Shown: positions 8,909-19,184, counted from the first letter of the stretch. The stretch: DNA of 64,000 nucleotides from Anodontia alba (GCA_964016985.1 OZ024826.1:40093070-40157069), one strand, 5' to 3'. Made by a program: numbers and translations. Notes: generated by a model from the letters alone, not told the origin.

Positions 8909-11416
8909 GAATTATATAAGGAAGTCGAAATAGACGATTCTAAATCAATACATTCAATATTAGGTGACAATGAAAATAAATTGTCCGATAAAGAATCACA
9001 GGAATTAGAAGGTGAGATAACTTACACAGAGCTAACATCCGCTTTAAGAAATATGAATAATAATAAAAGTCCCGGTTTGGACGGGTTCACAGTAGAGTTT
9101 TTTAAATTCTTTTGGGTCGATATTGGACAATTTACTTTACGTTCATTGAACTTCGGTTATCGTACTGGCTCGCTAAGTATTACTCAAAAGCAAGGTATTA
9201 TAACATGCATTCCCAAACCAAATAAACCAAGAATTAATTTAAAAAATTGGAGACCGATATCTTTATTGAATGTTACATACAAACTTGCATCAGCAGTAAT
9301 ATCAAATAGATTAAAAACAGTACTTGATAAAGTCATACCTGAAAATCAGAAAGGTTTTATAGCGGGTAGGTTTTTAGGAGAAAATGTAAGACTTATTTAT
9401 GATGTACTTTTTGAATCTAAAAAACAAAATATACCCGGTCTGCTACTTTCCATAGACTTTGAGAAAGCATTTGATACTGTCTCTTGGAAGTTCATTTCGA
9501 AAGTTTTAGATTATTTTAATTTTGGAAGGTCTATTAAAACCTGGATTAGTCTATTTCAAAATGGGGCTGAATCATGTATACTCCAAAATGGCTTTATGTC
9601 CGACTTCTTTTATCTTAAACGAGGTTGTAGACAAGGGGATCCGATATCACCATATATTTTTATATTATGCGCAGAAATTCTCGGGAAAATGATAAGGAAT
9701 AATAAAGATATTAAAGGTATACACATAAATAATAAAGAATTCAAATTATCACAATATGCGGATGATACACAGCTTTTATTAGATGGCTCTGAAATTTCAC
9801 TTAAAGAAGCTTTACGTACATTAAAACAATATTATATAATGTCAGGATTAGAAATAAATGTAGATAAAACAAGGGCCTTATGGATAGGTAGTTTAAGTAA
9901 TTCAGAAAAAACTCTGTGTGATGAGTACCCGTTAGATTGGTCGCAAGAACCTTTAAAAGCCTTAGGTGTAGTGTTCTCACCCCTAGTGTTTAATATATGG
10001 GACCTAAATAGCCAAGAAGTTCTTTTAAAAGTTAAGAATATACTAAATCAATGGTCCAGAAGAAAATTGACCCTGATAGGTAGAATAACAGTTATTAAAT
10101 CTCTCGCTCTTTCTAAGTTTGTACATCTCTTTATTTCACTACCAGCGCCACCAAACGAACTAATAAAGGAGTTAGAAAAAATGTTTTACAAGTTTTTGTG
10201 GAATTCAGGACCAGATAGGATTAAAAGAAGAATTATAATCAAAAACATAGAATATGCAGGTTTAAGAATGGTGGAATTAAGGTCATTTATAAAAGCATTA
10301 AAAGTTTCATGGTTACGAAGAATACTACAACAATCAGATACTGGTGGGTGGAAAGAATTAGCTTCGATAAATTTTTCGGAGATATTTTCGTTTGGTGGCG
10401 TTTGTGCGGCGAAACTTAGTTCCAATTTACAAAATCCATTTTGGAAAGATTTAATGCAAGTTTGGTCTGAATTTTGTGAAGCGGTTCCCGTAGAAAACAT
10501 TAAACAAATTCTTATATGCCCTATATGGCATAATGATCGCATTGGAAATGGGCAACTGTTCTTAAGAAATTGGTGGGATATGGGCATAAGAGTAATTAAT
10601 GATCTTATTAGTGAGGAAGGGATATTTTATAGTTTTGAACAGTTAAAAGCGAAATATAATATAAGGGGCACATTTCTAGACTATCAGCATGTATTAAATA
10701 ATATTTCTCAAGTATGGAAAGATCAAATTAACATGAATCGTGTATTTATTGTTGAAACTAAACAAAATGTAGTATGTAATATATACCTTCAATACCTAAT
10801 TAAATCAAAGAAAGGAAGTAGAATTTTCTACGTCATTTTGGTCGGAGTAAACGAGTACATCCCACAAGCAAAATGGCAAACGGAGATGGGGGCTATAGGG
10901 GAAGAGGAATGGAAAATGTATCATCGAACATTAAAGTTATTTCACGAGATAAAACTGCGCGACTTTCAATACAAAATTAATAATAAAATTTTAGTAACTA
11001 ATTCGTTTCTTTATAAAATTAACAAAACTGATAATCTGGCTTGTAGTTACTGTGGTGAGCAACCAGAAAAAATTCATCATCTATTTCTTCGATGCCCAAG
11101 AGTAAAAACATTTTGGATTGAACTTAAAACATGGTTGACAACAAATATCAATTTAGAAATATTGTTAGAAGATCGAAACATATTATTTGCATACGGTGGT
11201 AAAACAGAACTGGTCAATTATATCTATGGTTTAGCAAAATATTACATCTACAAAAACAAATTTGCTTCCAGAAATCTAAGCATTCAAGGTTTTGTCAGCC
11301 TGTTAAAGAAAAAAATGCTTAGCGAGAGATACACTTTATTCATTAATAATAGATTAAATAAATTTTTTAAGAAGTGGACACCAGTATATAACTACTTTTA
11401 TCCAAGCACAGAGTGA
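8909..11416 (+). CDS. LINE ORF2 protein, C-terminal part (reverse transcriptase)
   Basis: An open frame of 836 codons starts at the truncation point (ELYKEVEIDD, the linker after a lost endonuclease domain) and has no genuine start codon. Seen in order: NNNKSPGLDGFTVEFF (RT motif 0/1); LKNWRPISLLNVTYK; LLSIDFEKAFDTVSW with the first catalytic Asp; GCRQGDPISPYIFILCAEI; QYADDTQLL, the YADD active site at 9755-9766; then thumb. A C-terminal CSYCGEQPEKIHHLFLRC zinc knuckle (CCHC/CCHH-like, from 11042) follows, of the kind found in L1 and Tx1 groups. It would make cDNA at a nicked target but lacks its own endonuclease. Exact clade is not determined. Confidence 0.93.
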   Translation, partial: ELYKEVEIDDSKSIHSILGDNENKLSDKESQELEGEITYTELTSALRNMNNNKSPGLDGFTVEFFKFFWVDIGQFTLRSLNFGYRTGSLSITQKQGIITCIPKPNKPRINLKNWRPISLLNVTYKLASAVISNRLKTVLDKVIPENQKGFIAGRFLGENVRLIYDVLFESKKQNIPGLLLSIDFEKAFDTVSWKFISKVLDYFNFGRSIKTWISLFQNGAESCILQNGFMSDFFYLKRGCRQGDPISPYIFILCAEILGKMIRNNKDIKGIHINNKEFKLSQYADDTQLLLDGSEISLKEALRTLKQYYIMSGLEINVDKTRALWIGSLSNSEKTLCDEYPLDWSQEPLKALGVVFSPLVFNIWDLNSQEVLLKVKNILNQWSRRKLTLIGRITVIKSLALSKFVHLFISLPAPPNELIKELEKMFYKFLWNSGPDRIKRRIIIKNIEYAGLRMVELRSFIKALKVSWLRRILQQSDTGGWKELASINFSEIFSFGGVCAAKLSSNLQNPFWKDLMQVWSEFCEAVPVENIKQILICPIWHNDRIGNGQLFLRNWWDMGIRVINDLISEEGIFYSFEQLKAKYNIRGTFLDYQHVLNNISQVWKDQINMNRVFIVETKQNVVCNIYLQYLIKSKKGSRIFYVILVGVNEYIPQAKWQTEMGAIGEEEWKMYHRTLKLFHEIKLRDFQYKINNKILVTNSFLYKINKTDNLACSYCGEQPEKIHHLFLRCPRVKTFWIELKTWLTTNINLEILLEDRNILFAYGGKTELVNYIYGLAKYYIYKNKFASRNLSIQGFVSLLKKKMLSERYTLFINNRLNKFFKKWTPVYNYFYPSTE

Positions 11417-11600
11417 CCCATGGGTCCAATATGACTTTTATGTTAGTGTCTGGGTTCTGCTTACTGCTGACTATCTGCCACGGGTATATTGAAACAGACT
11501 CTGGATAAAGAGGTGCACCATGAATTTATAGTTATAGAAGACAGTATACTTTAGAACATATATTGATATTACAGCTTGTTTTCTGCTGTCCTTTAAGGAA

Positions 11601-11628
11601 TTTTTTTTTTTTTTTTTTTTTTTTTTTT
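11601..11628. repeat. Poly(T) run in LINE 3' UTR
   Basis: 28 consecutive T. It could be ordinary slippage or the tail of an antisense insertion; no flanking duplication was found. Confidence 0.9.
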
Positions 11629-11965
11629 GACTACCGTGGTCTCGATACAGCAATGATTTCATTATTATCAGTCTTAGTGGTAACTACACACCAGCTGAGA
11701 CAGGCAGAAAACAATCTTCTGTATTTTCACGTGTTACATGAATCTGAACAATATTCCAACAGCCGTGTCTACCAACTTTTCTCAACAACCCCCTCTCTCT
11801 TTCTAAACTTTTTCTCTTTTACTAATCTTTTAAAGAGATAGGTTTTGAATTTTTTATTTCAAATGATAACGTATTTAAAATAGTCATGTGCTATATATAT
11901 TTGTCAGTATATATGTATTTATGACATTTAAACACATGTTTAGTCTAAATAAAAAAAAAAAAAAA

Positions 11966-11983
11966 AAAAATACCTGTGAATTA
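11966..11983. repeat. LINE target-site duplication, right copy
   Basis: TACCTGTGAATTA directly follows the poly(A); the leading A residues are shared with the tail. Confidence 0.88.
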
Positions 11984-12419
11984 TATATTGTACTTACTAG
12001 AACAGTTAAAATTTTGATCACTAACAAGCTTGTTAAGCTAACAGTGCTTTGAACAACTGGGCCCTGGGTAAAAATTTCAGCAGATTACCTTTTGAAATAT
12101 TTTTTTTATTTGTCTCAGAAAACAGGTTTTGACATTTGGAGACAATTTGCATGAAATGTCGACTCCTGTTTTCTGGGTAAAGTGTCATCAATTTGTCATC
12201 TGCTGAATTTGTCCATAGCATGCTAAGTGTTAAACTCATTATTCTTGCTCATGGTAATGGATTTCTTATATCAAACAAATACTGTTCGTTCATTATTCCG
12301 TTTATTATATATCTTTTTGCCTGTGTAATAGTACTGTTTTCCTGAAAGCATAAATATAGCATTACCATTTTACAAAATATTGAATCGGCAGAAAGCAATA
12401 TTACTCTGAAAACGACTGG

Positions 12420-12815
12420 GCTCCATAGTACATTCGGTACATCTGACTTTAGATCCAGGGGTCACAAGTATGAGTCCCAGCTGGGCCACATAATTTCCGT
12501 GAAAATAGATCATGATTTCTATGGTCATTCTGCCCAGCCAGGGGGGGTTGGGTGGTGCAAAGGTGTTGTGTATCTTGTGTCACCGGGGCGTCCAACTGAA
12601 ATTGACTTACAGTTGGGCAAGGCTTGCTATCCTTGCAGCAGGTAAGGGTAGAGGGGGAATGTTTTTATTTCTTCTGTTTCTTCACTGTCATTCCTTTTCC
12701 TTTCTCCCCTTCCATCTTTTTCATATCCTCTACTATCTCTTCTATCTCTCTTCTCCCTTTCTCTGCGAGACGAGACAAAATGACCCACAAGGGTTGACGT
12801 ATCATTAAACCCCAA
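12420..12815 (+). mobile_element. SINE-T
   Basis: Body GGTGGTGCAAAGGTGTTGTG, GTCACCGGGGCGTCCAACTG, CAGTTGGGCAAGGCTTGCTA, a pyrimidine tract, and 3' end CGTATCATTAAACCCCAACA. The upstream GGGGTCACAAGTATGAGTCC is box B-like. Confidence 0.7.
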
Positions 12816-12851
12816 CACAAACAAACTGCCCTGTCGACCAATTCATCATTA

Positions 12852-13232
12852 TCAGTTACTGGCAAAGATAGATGCACAGAGTTACTGGTTAACCGCTAAG
12901 AGGACTAAGCCTGGGCCCAGTTGTTCAAAGCGTAGTTAGCTTAACGAGCTCGTTAAGGGTCATTTCGTTAACTGTTTTAGCAGATTCAATATGCAATATT
13001 CTGATATTTTTTGCTGAAAAAATGTGAGTAGCTTTTGCACTGCAAAAGCTACTCACATTTTTTCAGCAAAAAATTTCAGCATATTTGCGTATCATTCAAT
13101 TTAAATTTTAACGAATCTTTAACTAACGACGTCGTTAGCTTTGAACAACTGGGCCCTGGTTAATTGACTGGCTCAACATGACTTTAACAGTGTTGACTGG
13201 GCCATAAAACTCCAAGTCCCGACTCAAACAAT
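12852..13232 (+). mobile_element. SINE-S 3' part, split by a family A MITE
   Basis: TACTGGTTAACCGCTAAGAG and GACTAAGCCTG before 12913 continue after 13156 as GTTGACTGGGCCATAAAACT. The family A copy is therefore the younger insertion. Confidence 0.7.
12913..13156. mobile_element. Fold-back MITE, family A
   Basis: GGGCCCAGTTGTTCAAAGCG to TTTGAACAACTGGGCCC with the perfect central hairpin. Nested in a SINE-S. Confidence 0.85.
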
Positions 13233-13442
13233 AACAATGATAACCCAGACTAAGCTGTACAAATGTGAAGACTGGTAAGGGTCCTTAACTTGATCGCTTT
13301 CATAATGTTGCCCTGACAATAGGAATATGCAAAAATTAATAAATGTAATATACACTACACCAGTGAAAAGGTATTCTATATGAGCAATTATTATATAGAG
13401 GATTGGAGTATATTATCAACACTTTTATGGTAAATCTTGACA

Positions 13443-13718
13443 TCACGAAAACATACCTATATAATATTGACCCCCTTAAACCACAGTTTTATATAGTAGA
13501 TCTAGGGTTTACAGGGGTATTCATTATTTTTCTTATTTCTGCTCAAATACATAGATTGTGGGTACTTGTTAGAACCGCCTCACCAAGGCAGTTCTTACGA
13601 GTACCCACAATCTGTGTTTTGAGCAGAAATGTGAAAAATATCAGATTTTTTATCTGAAAATTTTCAGTTTTTGGGGGATAAAATTTTCAATATATTTGAG
13701 TAGGCTTGTTTTCGTAAT
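13443..13718. mobile_element. Fold-back element, family P
   Basis: Terminal repeats CACGAAAACATACCTAT and, inverted, TAGGCTTGTTTTCGTA. Inside, a family D-like hairpin (TTGTGGGTACTTGTTAGAAC and inverse) sits at 13540-13610. Confidence 0.75.
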
Positions 13719-14373
13719 GAAGAAAACACTTCTTATGGACATAGTGCATTATATACGCCAGCAGTTTTGCGTTATTCTTATGGGGAATTCTGAAACATCT
13801 GACGTCAATTCCAGAGATGTTGCTCTATGAACTGCTGGCAGAGATTACCAGCACAGGAAGGTAGTTATCGACACTCTATAGTTTTAAAAAAACACAAACA
13901 TGAAATTTGGTCGGTTCTGTTGAATCTTTAACAGGTATGAATAAAAAGTAAAATATTAACATTTTTAAGAGTCAGTCATTTGCTGAAACAAAGCAGTCTA
14001 ATGATATCTGTCATACCGCCGAGACCTATATATATTGTTTTTATTGATCTGTGCCTACTGGTATTCATTTAACCATGAAAATATTGAAAGTTGAAATATA
14101 AGCCAGTTCAAACTTGTATGCTCAAGATTAGATTATAAGTTCATTTTTGCAATATGGTATAGATTAGAAAACAGTGAGTTTTTCAGTTGTACGGATTTGA
14201 ACACGAGGCACAGAGGATTAATAATAGATTTAATGTTGAAAAATTAAATGATATGGCCAAAAAGCTCTGTTAATAACCACTTGCATGTGACTTATCCATA
14301 TAATTTGAAAAAGATTGTTAGTCTCTGAGTTTTGCATTATACAAAAAAAAAAAAAACTTATGAGATTAACTTT

Positions 14374-14480
14374 CCTAGCGGGCACATGACGTTAATACAA
14401 CGTCGCCTCAACGTCGATGCAACGTCATGACGTTGCATCGACATTGAGCCACGTTGTATAAATGTCATGTGCCCACTGGG
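14374..14480. mobile_element. 107-bp palindromic MITE
   Basis: GGGCACATGACGTTAATACA at the left pairs with TGTATAAATGTCATGTGCCC at the right; the centre is GATGCAACGTCATGACGTTG. CCTAGCGGG and CCCACTGGG extend the ends. Confidence 0.7.
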
Positions 14481-14607
14481 TTGTGTTTTAGCAAACTTTC
14501 ATTGACGTGTTCAGTTGAAAGTCATGGAGATGTTCATTTATAAATATGCCTCAGTTCTTATTCAGAAGCTATTCCCATAACATGCAGCAAAATGGGATGT
14601 TGCTCAT

Positions 14608-15140
14608 TTTCTTAAAACTGGTGATGATGCATTAGTCCACATGCCTTTTCAAAAGGCATGTGGACTAAAGCATCATCACCAGTGCACCACTTGTGCCACC
14701 AGGTCGAGCATTTATTGCAGCCGACCCAATCCTGCATTGAGCCTGTCATCAAACCACAACCAGGACACCCATCCTCGAATGAACCTAAACTGTTGTCAGA
14801 GTCCCTGTATGGTATGTTTTCTTCATTTTCCTCATCTGATGATACTGTCTCCTTTCGCCTCCTTTTCATAGTTTTTTTCGATGCCTTGCCCTGTTCTGTT
14901 TTCTCTTTCTTAGTTTTTCCTGTTTCCTTTTTTCTTTTTCTTGCCTTTTCTTTTCCTTTTCCTTATCTCTTGCCTTCCTTTTCATGCTCTTCTTTGCTTT
15001 TGATTTTTGCTTCCTCCGCTGCCCTTTTACTTTCCTCTCTCTTTTAATATCTGGATGGCTATGCTTGCCTTAATAGCCTCTGGAAGTTTATATCTAATGA
15101 TATTAGCCATCCTTTGGATTTTGTTTCAGGAAACCCATAA
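14608..15140 (-). pseudogene. Decayed PHD-finger gene fragment with snap-back
   Basis: On the minus strand 14869-14640 encodes an acidic/basic linker, then CPGCGLMTGSMQDWVGCNKC and STWWHKWC: the C-x2-C-x12-C-x2-C-x4-H-x2-C first half of a PHD zinc finger with the usual Trp near the His. The last Cys pair is missing. Upstream (14963-14870) is a Lys-rich stretch with an in-frame stop. Farther up, 15130-15045 reads MANIIRYKLPEAIKASIAIQ in another frame. At 14617-14683 the coding sequence folds back on itself (GGTGATGATGCATTAGTCCA and inverse), which ends the frame. It could be a relic of a transposon-encoded protein with a C-terminal PHD finger or of a host gene; neither can be decided here. Confidence 0.55.
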
Positions 15141-15519
15141 ATTTTTTAATGCTTTTGAAAGTATCTATTTCTCTGGTTGCCAAAATGTAAGTTGCTGTCG
15201 CGATTTTCTTTACAGAAATATCAGCTTTATATTACAACCAATGGCAACTTCTGAGAATATTCAAATATGCTGCGGTATGAAAGTAATGACATAATGGAAG
15301 GTTGCTAGGATGTTTTGTGGGTGTCGATAATTGCCGCATGTCGATAATACACTCCAATGCTCTACTTGGAATATGTCCCCTACAGATAACATTGAAATGA
15401 GTGCGCAATATTTTCTTTTTTCATTTTACACAATCAAGTGTGTGTTGCACACTGATAGAAAGGTGCAAAGAATTAGTTTTCTTTTGGGCCTATTAAAAGG
15501 GAACATACTTTTTCAGGGG

Positions 15520-15990
15520 AAGTAACTATTTCAAAATGCTTTGTCATCCTACTGAAAAAGGGTCTATTCTAAAAGGAAACATTTGTTCCCAAGGGAGGGG
15601 TTGGTCGGGTGGTGCAAAGGTGTCGTGTATCTTACGTCACTGGGTGTCCAGCTGATATTGGCTTACAGTTGGGCAAGGCCTGCTACCTCATAGCAGGTAA
15701 GGGTGGAGGGAGAATGTTTTTATTTTTTTGTTTATTCACTTTCATTCCTGTTTCTCTTTCTTCTCTGTCCCTCTCTTTCATCTCTTCTACTATCTCTTCT
15801 CCCTTTCTCTGGAGACGACACAAAATGACCCACAAGGATTGATGTGTCGTTAAACCCCAACACAATCAATAAATTGTTCCCAAGGGGGAGCAGATTCTTT
15901 CCTTTTAGAATAGACCTCTTTTCAGAAGTGGATTCCTATGCAGGTGAGCAAACAGGAAGTCACAAAGTTTGTCTCATTGTAAAGAAATGG
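15520..15990. mobile_element. Family J element split by SINE-T
   Basis: Left arm (GGTCTATTCTAAAAGGAAAC) ends at 15595 and the right arm (CAGATTCTTTCCTTTTAGAA) resumes after 15873. Confidence 0.7.
15596..15873 (+). mobile_element. SINE-T, 5'-truncated, with 13-bp duplication
   Basis: Flanked by TTGTTCCCAAGGG at 15583-15595 and 15874-15886. Starts at the GTCGGGTGGTGCAAAGGTGT block without a tRNA head; 3' end GTCGTTAAACCCCAACACAA. Confidence 0.85.
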
Positions 15991-16056
15991 CTGACAATCT
16001 ACCAGGTCTGTCCAGTTCCCTAATGAAATAGATGAGTGATCACCTTGTCACTAGAC

Positions 16057-16256
16057 TTAACCCTTGTCCTGCTGAACCCGAATATACCCTGCCTTTGCAA
16101 CAGTGTAGATCCAGATCAGTTGGCTTCTGATCTGGATCTGCACTGTTTGCCATTAAGTATGTGAGTTTATATTGACAATCAGGATCAAGTAACCTGATTG
16201 GCTGATAATTAGAAGTGGGCATAGCGTCTTAATTTATTCAGCATGACAAGGGTTAA
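16057..16256. mobile_element. TTAA-flanked MITE, family B
   Basis: TTAACCCTTGTCCTGCTGAA to TTCAGCATGACAAGGGTTAA. Core hairpin CAGTGTAGATCCAGATCA and inverse. Confidence 0.88.
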
Positions 16257-16737
16257 TATATACGGGTCAAAACACATCATTTCGCACATTTAATGTTACA
16301 AAGCATGTGTGAATTCATAGAAAAATAACACGTTCCTTTCCTGTATTATACATATAGTTTTCAGGTACTCATCTTGGTGAAATCTTTGTTTTTTACAAAA
16401 ACTAAAATGCCTAGTGCCTGAAAATCGCACTCATTTTAAGATAATGTTTGTGTATAATTGCTGTCATAGCCACTGTGTCAAAGGTCATGATCAATTTCTC
16501 ACTGGAAGGCATATATGTTGTGACATGTATTTTTTTGTGAAGGAAGACATTTGAATCCATGCTAGATCTTGAATTCAAGGTAGCAAACTAGAAATATTCT
16601 TAGTTAAAGGATTCATTTTTGCTTGATAAAATGTGTATTTGAAATGTACATTGCATATTTGGAGTATATAATAAAATGGTTATGAATTTATGTCATGAAA
16701 TATTTGGCACTTGCTCGTATGGTGGACATGCACTCAC

Positions 16738-17048
16738 GCCAGCCTCGGTGGCTCAGTTGGATGCGCCGGCCGACTGGAGACCAGGAGGTCGCGGGTTCAA
16801 CCCCCGCCGAGGTCTGCAACATTCTTTTGTGGAGATTGATCATGAAATATTTTCTACGGTCATTCTCTCCCTTCCGCTGATTCAAGAAGGGCAGTTGTCA
16901 GTTTCTGGCGAAAGAATGTGCACAATACTGGTTAACCGCTTAGAGGACTAAGCCTGCCCAGTAAACGTGTGGTTAGGTAAACTGACCGCGCTCGACATGA
17001 TCCCATTGGGTTGACTGGGCTGTAAAACCTCAACACAAACAAAACAAA
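16738..17048 (+). mobile_element. SINE-S, full length
   Basis: Flanked by a 12-bp duplication ACATGCACTCAC (16726-16737 and 17049-17060). The tRNA-like head has box A TGGCTCAGTTGG and box B GGTTCAACCCC. The body is as in other copies and the tail is an A-rich CAAACAAAACAAAAC. The open frames across it are not genes. Confidence 0.93.
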
Positions 17049-17155
17049 ACATGCACTCACAAGCTTGCTTGACTTTTGGCATATGAACTGGTGCCTAATA
17101 TTTTCCAATATATATTCATTAAACTATAAATGCATCTTATTTGAATATTGTTTTT

Positions 17156-17580
17156 TTAGCTCACCTGAGCCTTTAGGCATAGGCAGGCTGCATCATCCCT
17201 CTGTCATCCATCCGTCATCCGTACTCTTCAAGCGTATTCTTCTCAGAAACCACTGAGCCAATCAAAGCCACATTTCATATGGAGCCTTAATCAATGGAGG
17301 GAACAAAAGTTTGTTTGCAGCATCTGGGTCACATGACCAAGATAACAGCCATGTCGATATACATGTATGATAAAAACCCCATAAAAATCTTCTCTGAAAC
17401 TAGATGCATGGTCCAGGCCTTTGATATTTGGTATGTGACTTCATGTAATGGGCTTCTACCAAGATTGTTAAAAATTGCCCTGCCCTGGTACTCACTTGTT
17501 TTTACATTGGCTCATATAGTGAAAAAAAGAATAAAATTTTCTTGTCTGAAACCAGAAGGTTCAGGCCTTTGATATTTAGT
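17156..17580 (-). mobile_element. Helitron/HINE-like repeat, copy 1
   Basis: Read on the minus strand it ends in a small hairpin (GCCTAAAGGC) followed by TCAGGTGAGCTAA. The interior shares GAAACCACTGAGCCAATCAA and TTTCATATGGAGCCT with the next copy. Confidence 0.5.
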
Positions 17581-17592
17581 TAAATAGCTTTA

Positions 17593-17905
17593 TTAGCTCA
17601 CCTGAGCCTTTAGGCTCATAGATGAGCTTATAGTATATTAGGTAGGTTCCATCGTCCATCCGTCCATTGTCACCCATTCGTCATCCAAACTCTTTAATCA
17701 TCTTCTCCTCAGAAACCACTTGGCCAATCAAAGCCAAATTTCATATGGAGCCTCAGGGGGTAGTGGGGAATGAAAGTTTGTTCACCGCATCTGGGGAACA
17801 TGACGAAGATGGTCACCACACCCATATATGATAAAAACCCTGTAAAATCTTTTCCTGAATCAAAGGGCCAATGGCCCTAGGGCTTGGTATGCAGTATTGG
17901 GGACA
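17593..17905 (-). mobile_element. Helitron/HINE-like repeat, copy 2
   Basis: Minus-strand 3' end: hairpin GAGCCTAAAGGCTC, seven bases, then CTAA. The interior is similar to the copy at 17156. Confidence 0.5.
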
Positions 17906-18103
17906 ATAGTGTTCTTAATCCCAAATATTCATAATTACCAAAGCAAACAGTGTAGACCCAGAGCAGATTGCTTTAAGGAGTGGCCTAAGCTGGGATACAA
18001 GCCAGTCTGCCAGCTTTTGCGATGCGTCACCTGATAGTCAAATCAACTCGATAAAATTTTTGGACAGTTTCAGGGGCTTTAGTGTCCAGATGTTTTTAGA
18101 AAA

Positions 18104-18173
18104 GACTGGGTAGCCAAAGGATTAGTGCTCCTGATTTTGGATCAGGAGGTCCCGGGTTTGAATCCGACTGTAG
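18104..18173 (+). tRNA. tRNA-Gln-like pseudogene or SINE head
   Basis: GTAGCCAAAGGATTAGTGCT resembles a D arm. A perfect 7-bp anticodon stem CTCCTGA/TCAGGAG encloses loop TTTTGGA (anticodon TTG), followed by box B-like GGGTTTGAATCC. The acceptor stem does not pair well, so a functional tRNA is unlikely; GGGGGAATTCAGCT repeats follow. Confidence 0.4.
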
Positions 18174-18239
18174 GGGGAATTCAGCTATTGAATCCTGCTG
18201 GAGGGGGAATTCAGCTCATGAATATTCTCAAATATATTG

Positions 18240-18390
18240 GTTTTGGTTTTCATAGAAAATAGATTTGACAGTTTATATGAATTGCCTGTCTAGCAGACAA
18301 TTCTCAAGAAATGTCAAGCCTTAATTTCTCTTAACAATAATTTAAAAAAATATAAAATGTCATCTGCTACAGTTTGCTTGGCACTTTCAC
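18240..18390. mobile_element. Fold-back element, family E subtype
   Basis: AGAAAATAGATTTGACAG arm, TGTCTAGCAGACA loop, AAGAAATGTCAAGCC arm and ATGTCATCTGCTACAG, the subtype also at 27278 and 33282. Confidence 0.55.
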
Positions 18391-18493
18391 TTCAAAAGGT
18401 AATTTGATTGGATACACTTGAAAGGGAGGTAACTTATGCAGACAGAAAGTTGCCGCCCTACAATTTGAAACTTTTAAATAATGGGAACAGCTC

Positions 18494-18717
18494 TTAACCC
18501 TTGTCCTGCTGAACCTGGATATACCTTGCCTTTGCAAACATCTAGTTTAGATCCAGATCAGTTGGCTTCCTTTAGTTGGCAAGCCAACTGATCTGGATCT
18601 GCACTGTTTGCCATTCAGTGTGCGAATTTATATCAACAACCTTGATCAAGTCATCTGATTGGCTGAAAATTTGAAATGGGCATGGCATCTTAATTTATTC
18701 AGCATTACAAGGGTTAA
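18494..18717. mobile_element. TTAA-flanked MITE, family B
   Basis: TTAACCCTTGTCCTGCTGAA to TTCAGCATTACAAGGGTTAA; core hairpin around 18545-18610. Confidence 0.87.
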
Positions 18718-18805
18718 AGAAAGTATTTGCTCTGTGTCTAATAAAAATGGAAATGAGTAGTTCAATTTCAGATGTATATATTCATTCCCCTTATCACATA
18801 TGATG

Positions 18806-19113
18806 GATTGCCGGCCTCAGTGGCTCAGTTGGATGCGCGTCCAATTGGTGATCAGAAGGTTGCAGGTTCGACCTCTGCCAGGTCGGCAACATTCTTTCAT
18901 GGAGATTGATCATGAAATATTTTCTATGATCATTCTCTCCTTCCGCTGATTCAAGAAGTGCAGTTGTCAGTTTCTGGCAAAAGAATGTGCACAATACTGG
19001 TCAACCCCTTTGAGGACTAAGCCTGCCCAGTAAAAGTGTGGCTAGGTATAAACTGACAGTGCTCAACATGACACCATTGGGTTGACTGGGCTGTAAAACC
19101 TCAACACAAACAA
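18806..19113 (+). mobile_element. SINE-S, full length
   Basis: 10-bp duplication ACATATGATG at 18796-18805 and 19114-19123. Head TGGCTCAGTTGG and GGTTCGACCTC; ends in CAACACAAACAA. Confidence 0.9.
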
Positions 19114-19184
19114 ACATATGATGAGAAATAAATACATGTATATGTAGCAATCTGATGCAATCCTAAATATTCAAATACAGTACC

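Larger units (their letters stand above)
8908..11970 (+). mobile_element. 5'-truncated L1/Tx1-like LINE
   Basis: Inserted between the two copies of AAAAATACCTGTGAATTA. It starts inside the ORF2-type reading frame, has a 534-bp 3' untranslated region containing a 28-T run, and ends in a run of about 20 A. No 5' UTR, ORF1 or endonuclease domain is present, as usual for incomplete target-primed reverse transcription. The reading frame is intact to its stop, so the insertion looks young. Confidence 0.92.
8743..12064. mobile_element. Family A MITE split by a LINE
   Basis: Left part 8743-8907 (GGCCCAGTTGTTCAAAACTA through the central hairpin) and right part from 11971 to TTTGAACAACTGGGCCC at 12064. 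The LINE entered its right arm just after the hairpin. Confidence 0.85.
8725..12233. mobile_element. Family E MITE split by nested insertions
   Basis: Left stub TTAATGCTTAGCACTCTA (8725-8742) and right remainder (12065-12233, ending GCTAAGTGTTAA) make one family E element once the family A copy between them is removed. TTAA stands at both outer ends. Confidence 0.7.

Noticed and set aside
10186..10587. 133-codon minus-strand frame
   Set aside because: Antisense to the intact LINE reverse-transcriptase frame.
14658..15047. 129-codon + strand frame rich in Ser/Phe/Leu
   Set aside because: Antisense shadow of the Lys-rich minus-strand PHD fragment.
18104..18173. Functional tRNA-Gln(TTG)
   Set aside because: Good anticodon arm and box B, but no proper acceptor stem and the A box is poor; kept only as a tRNA-like relic.
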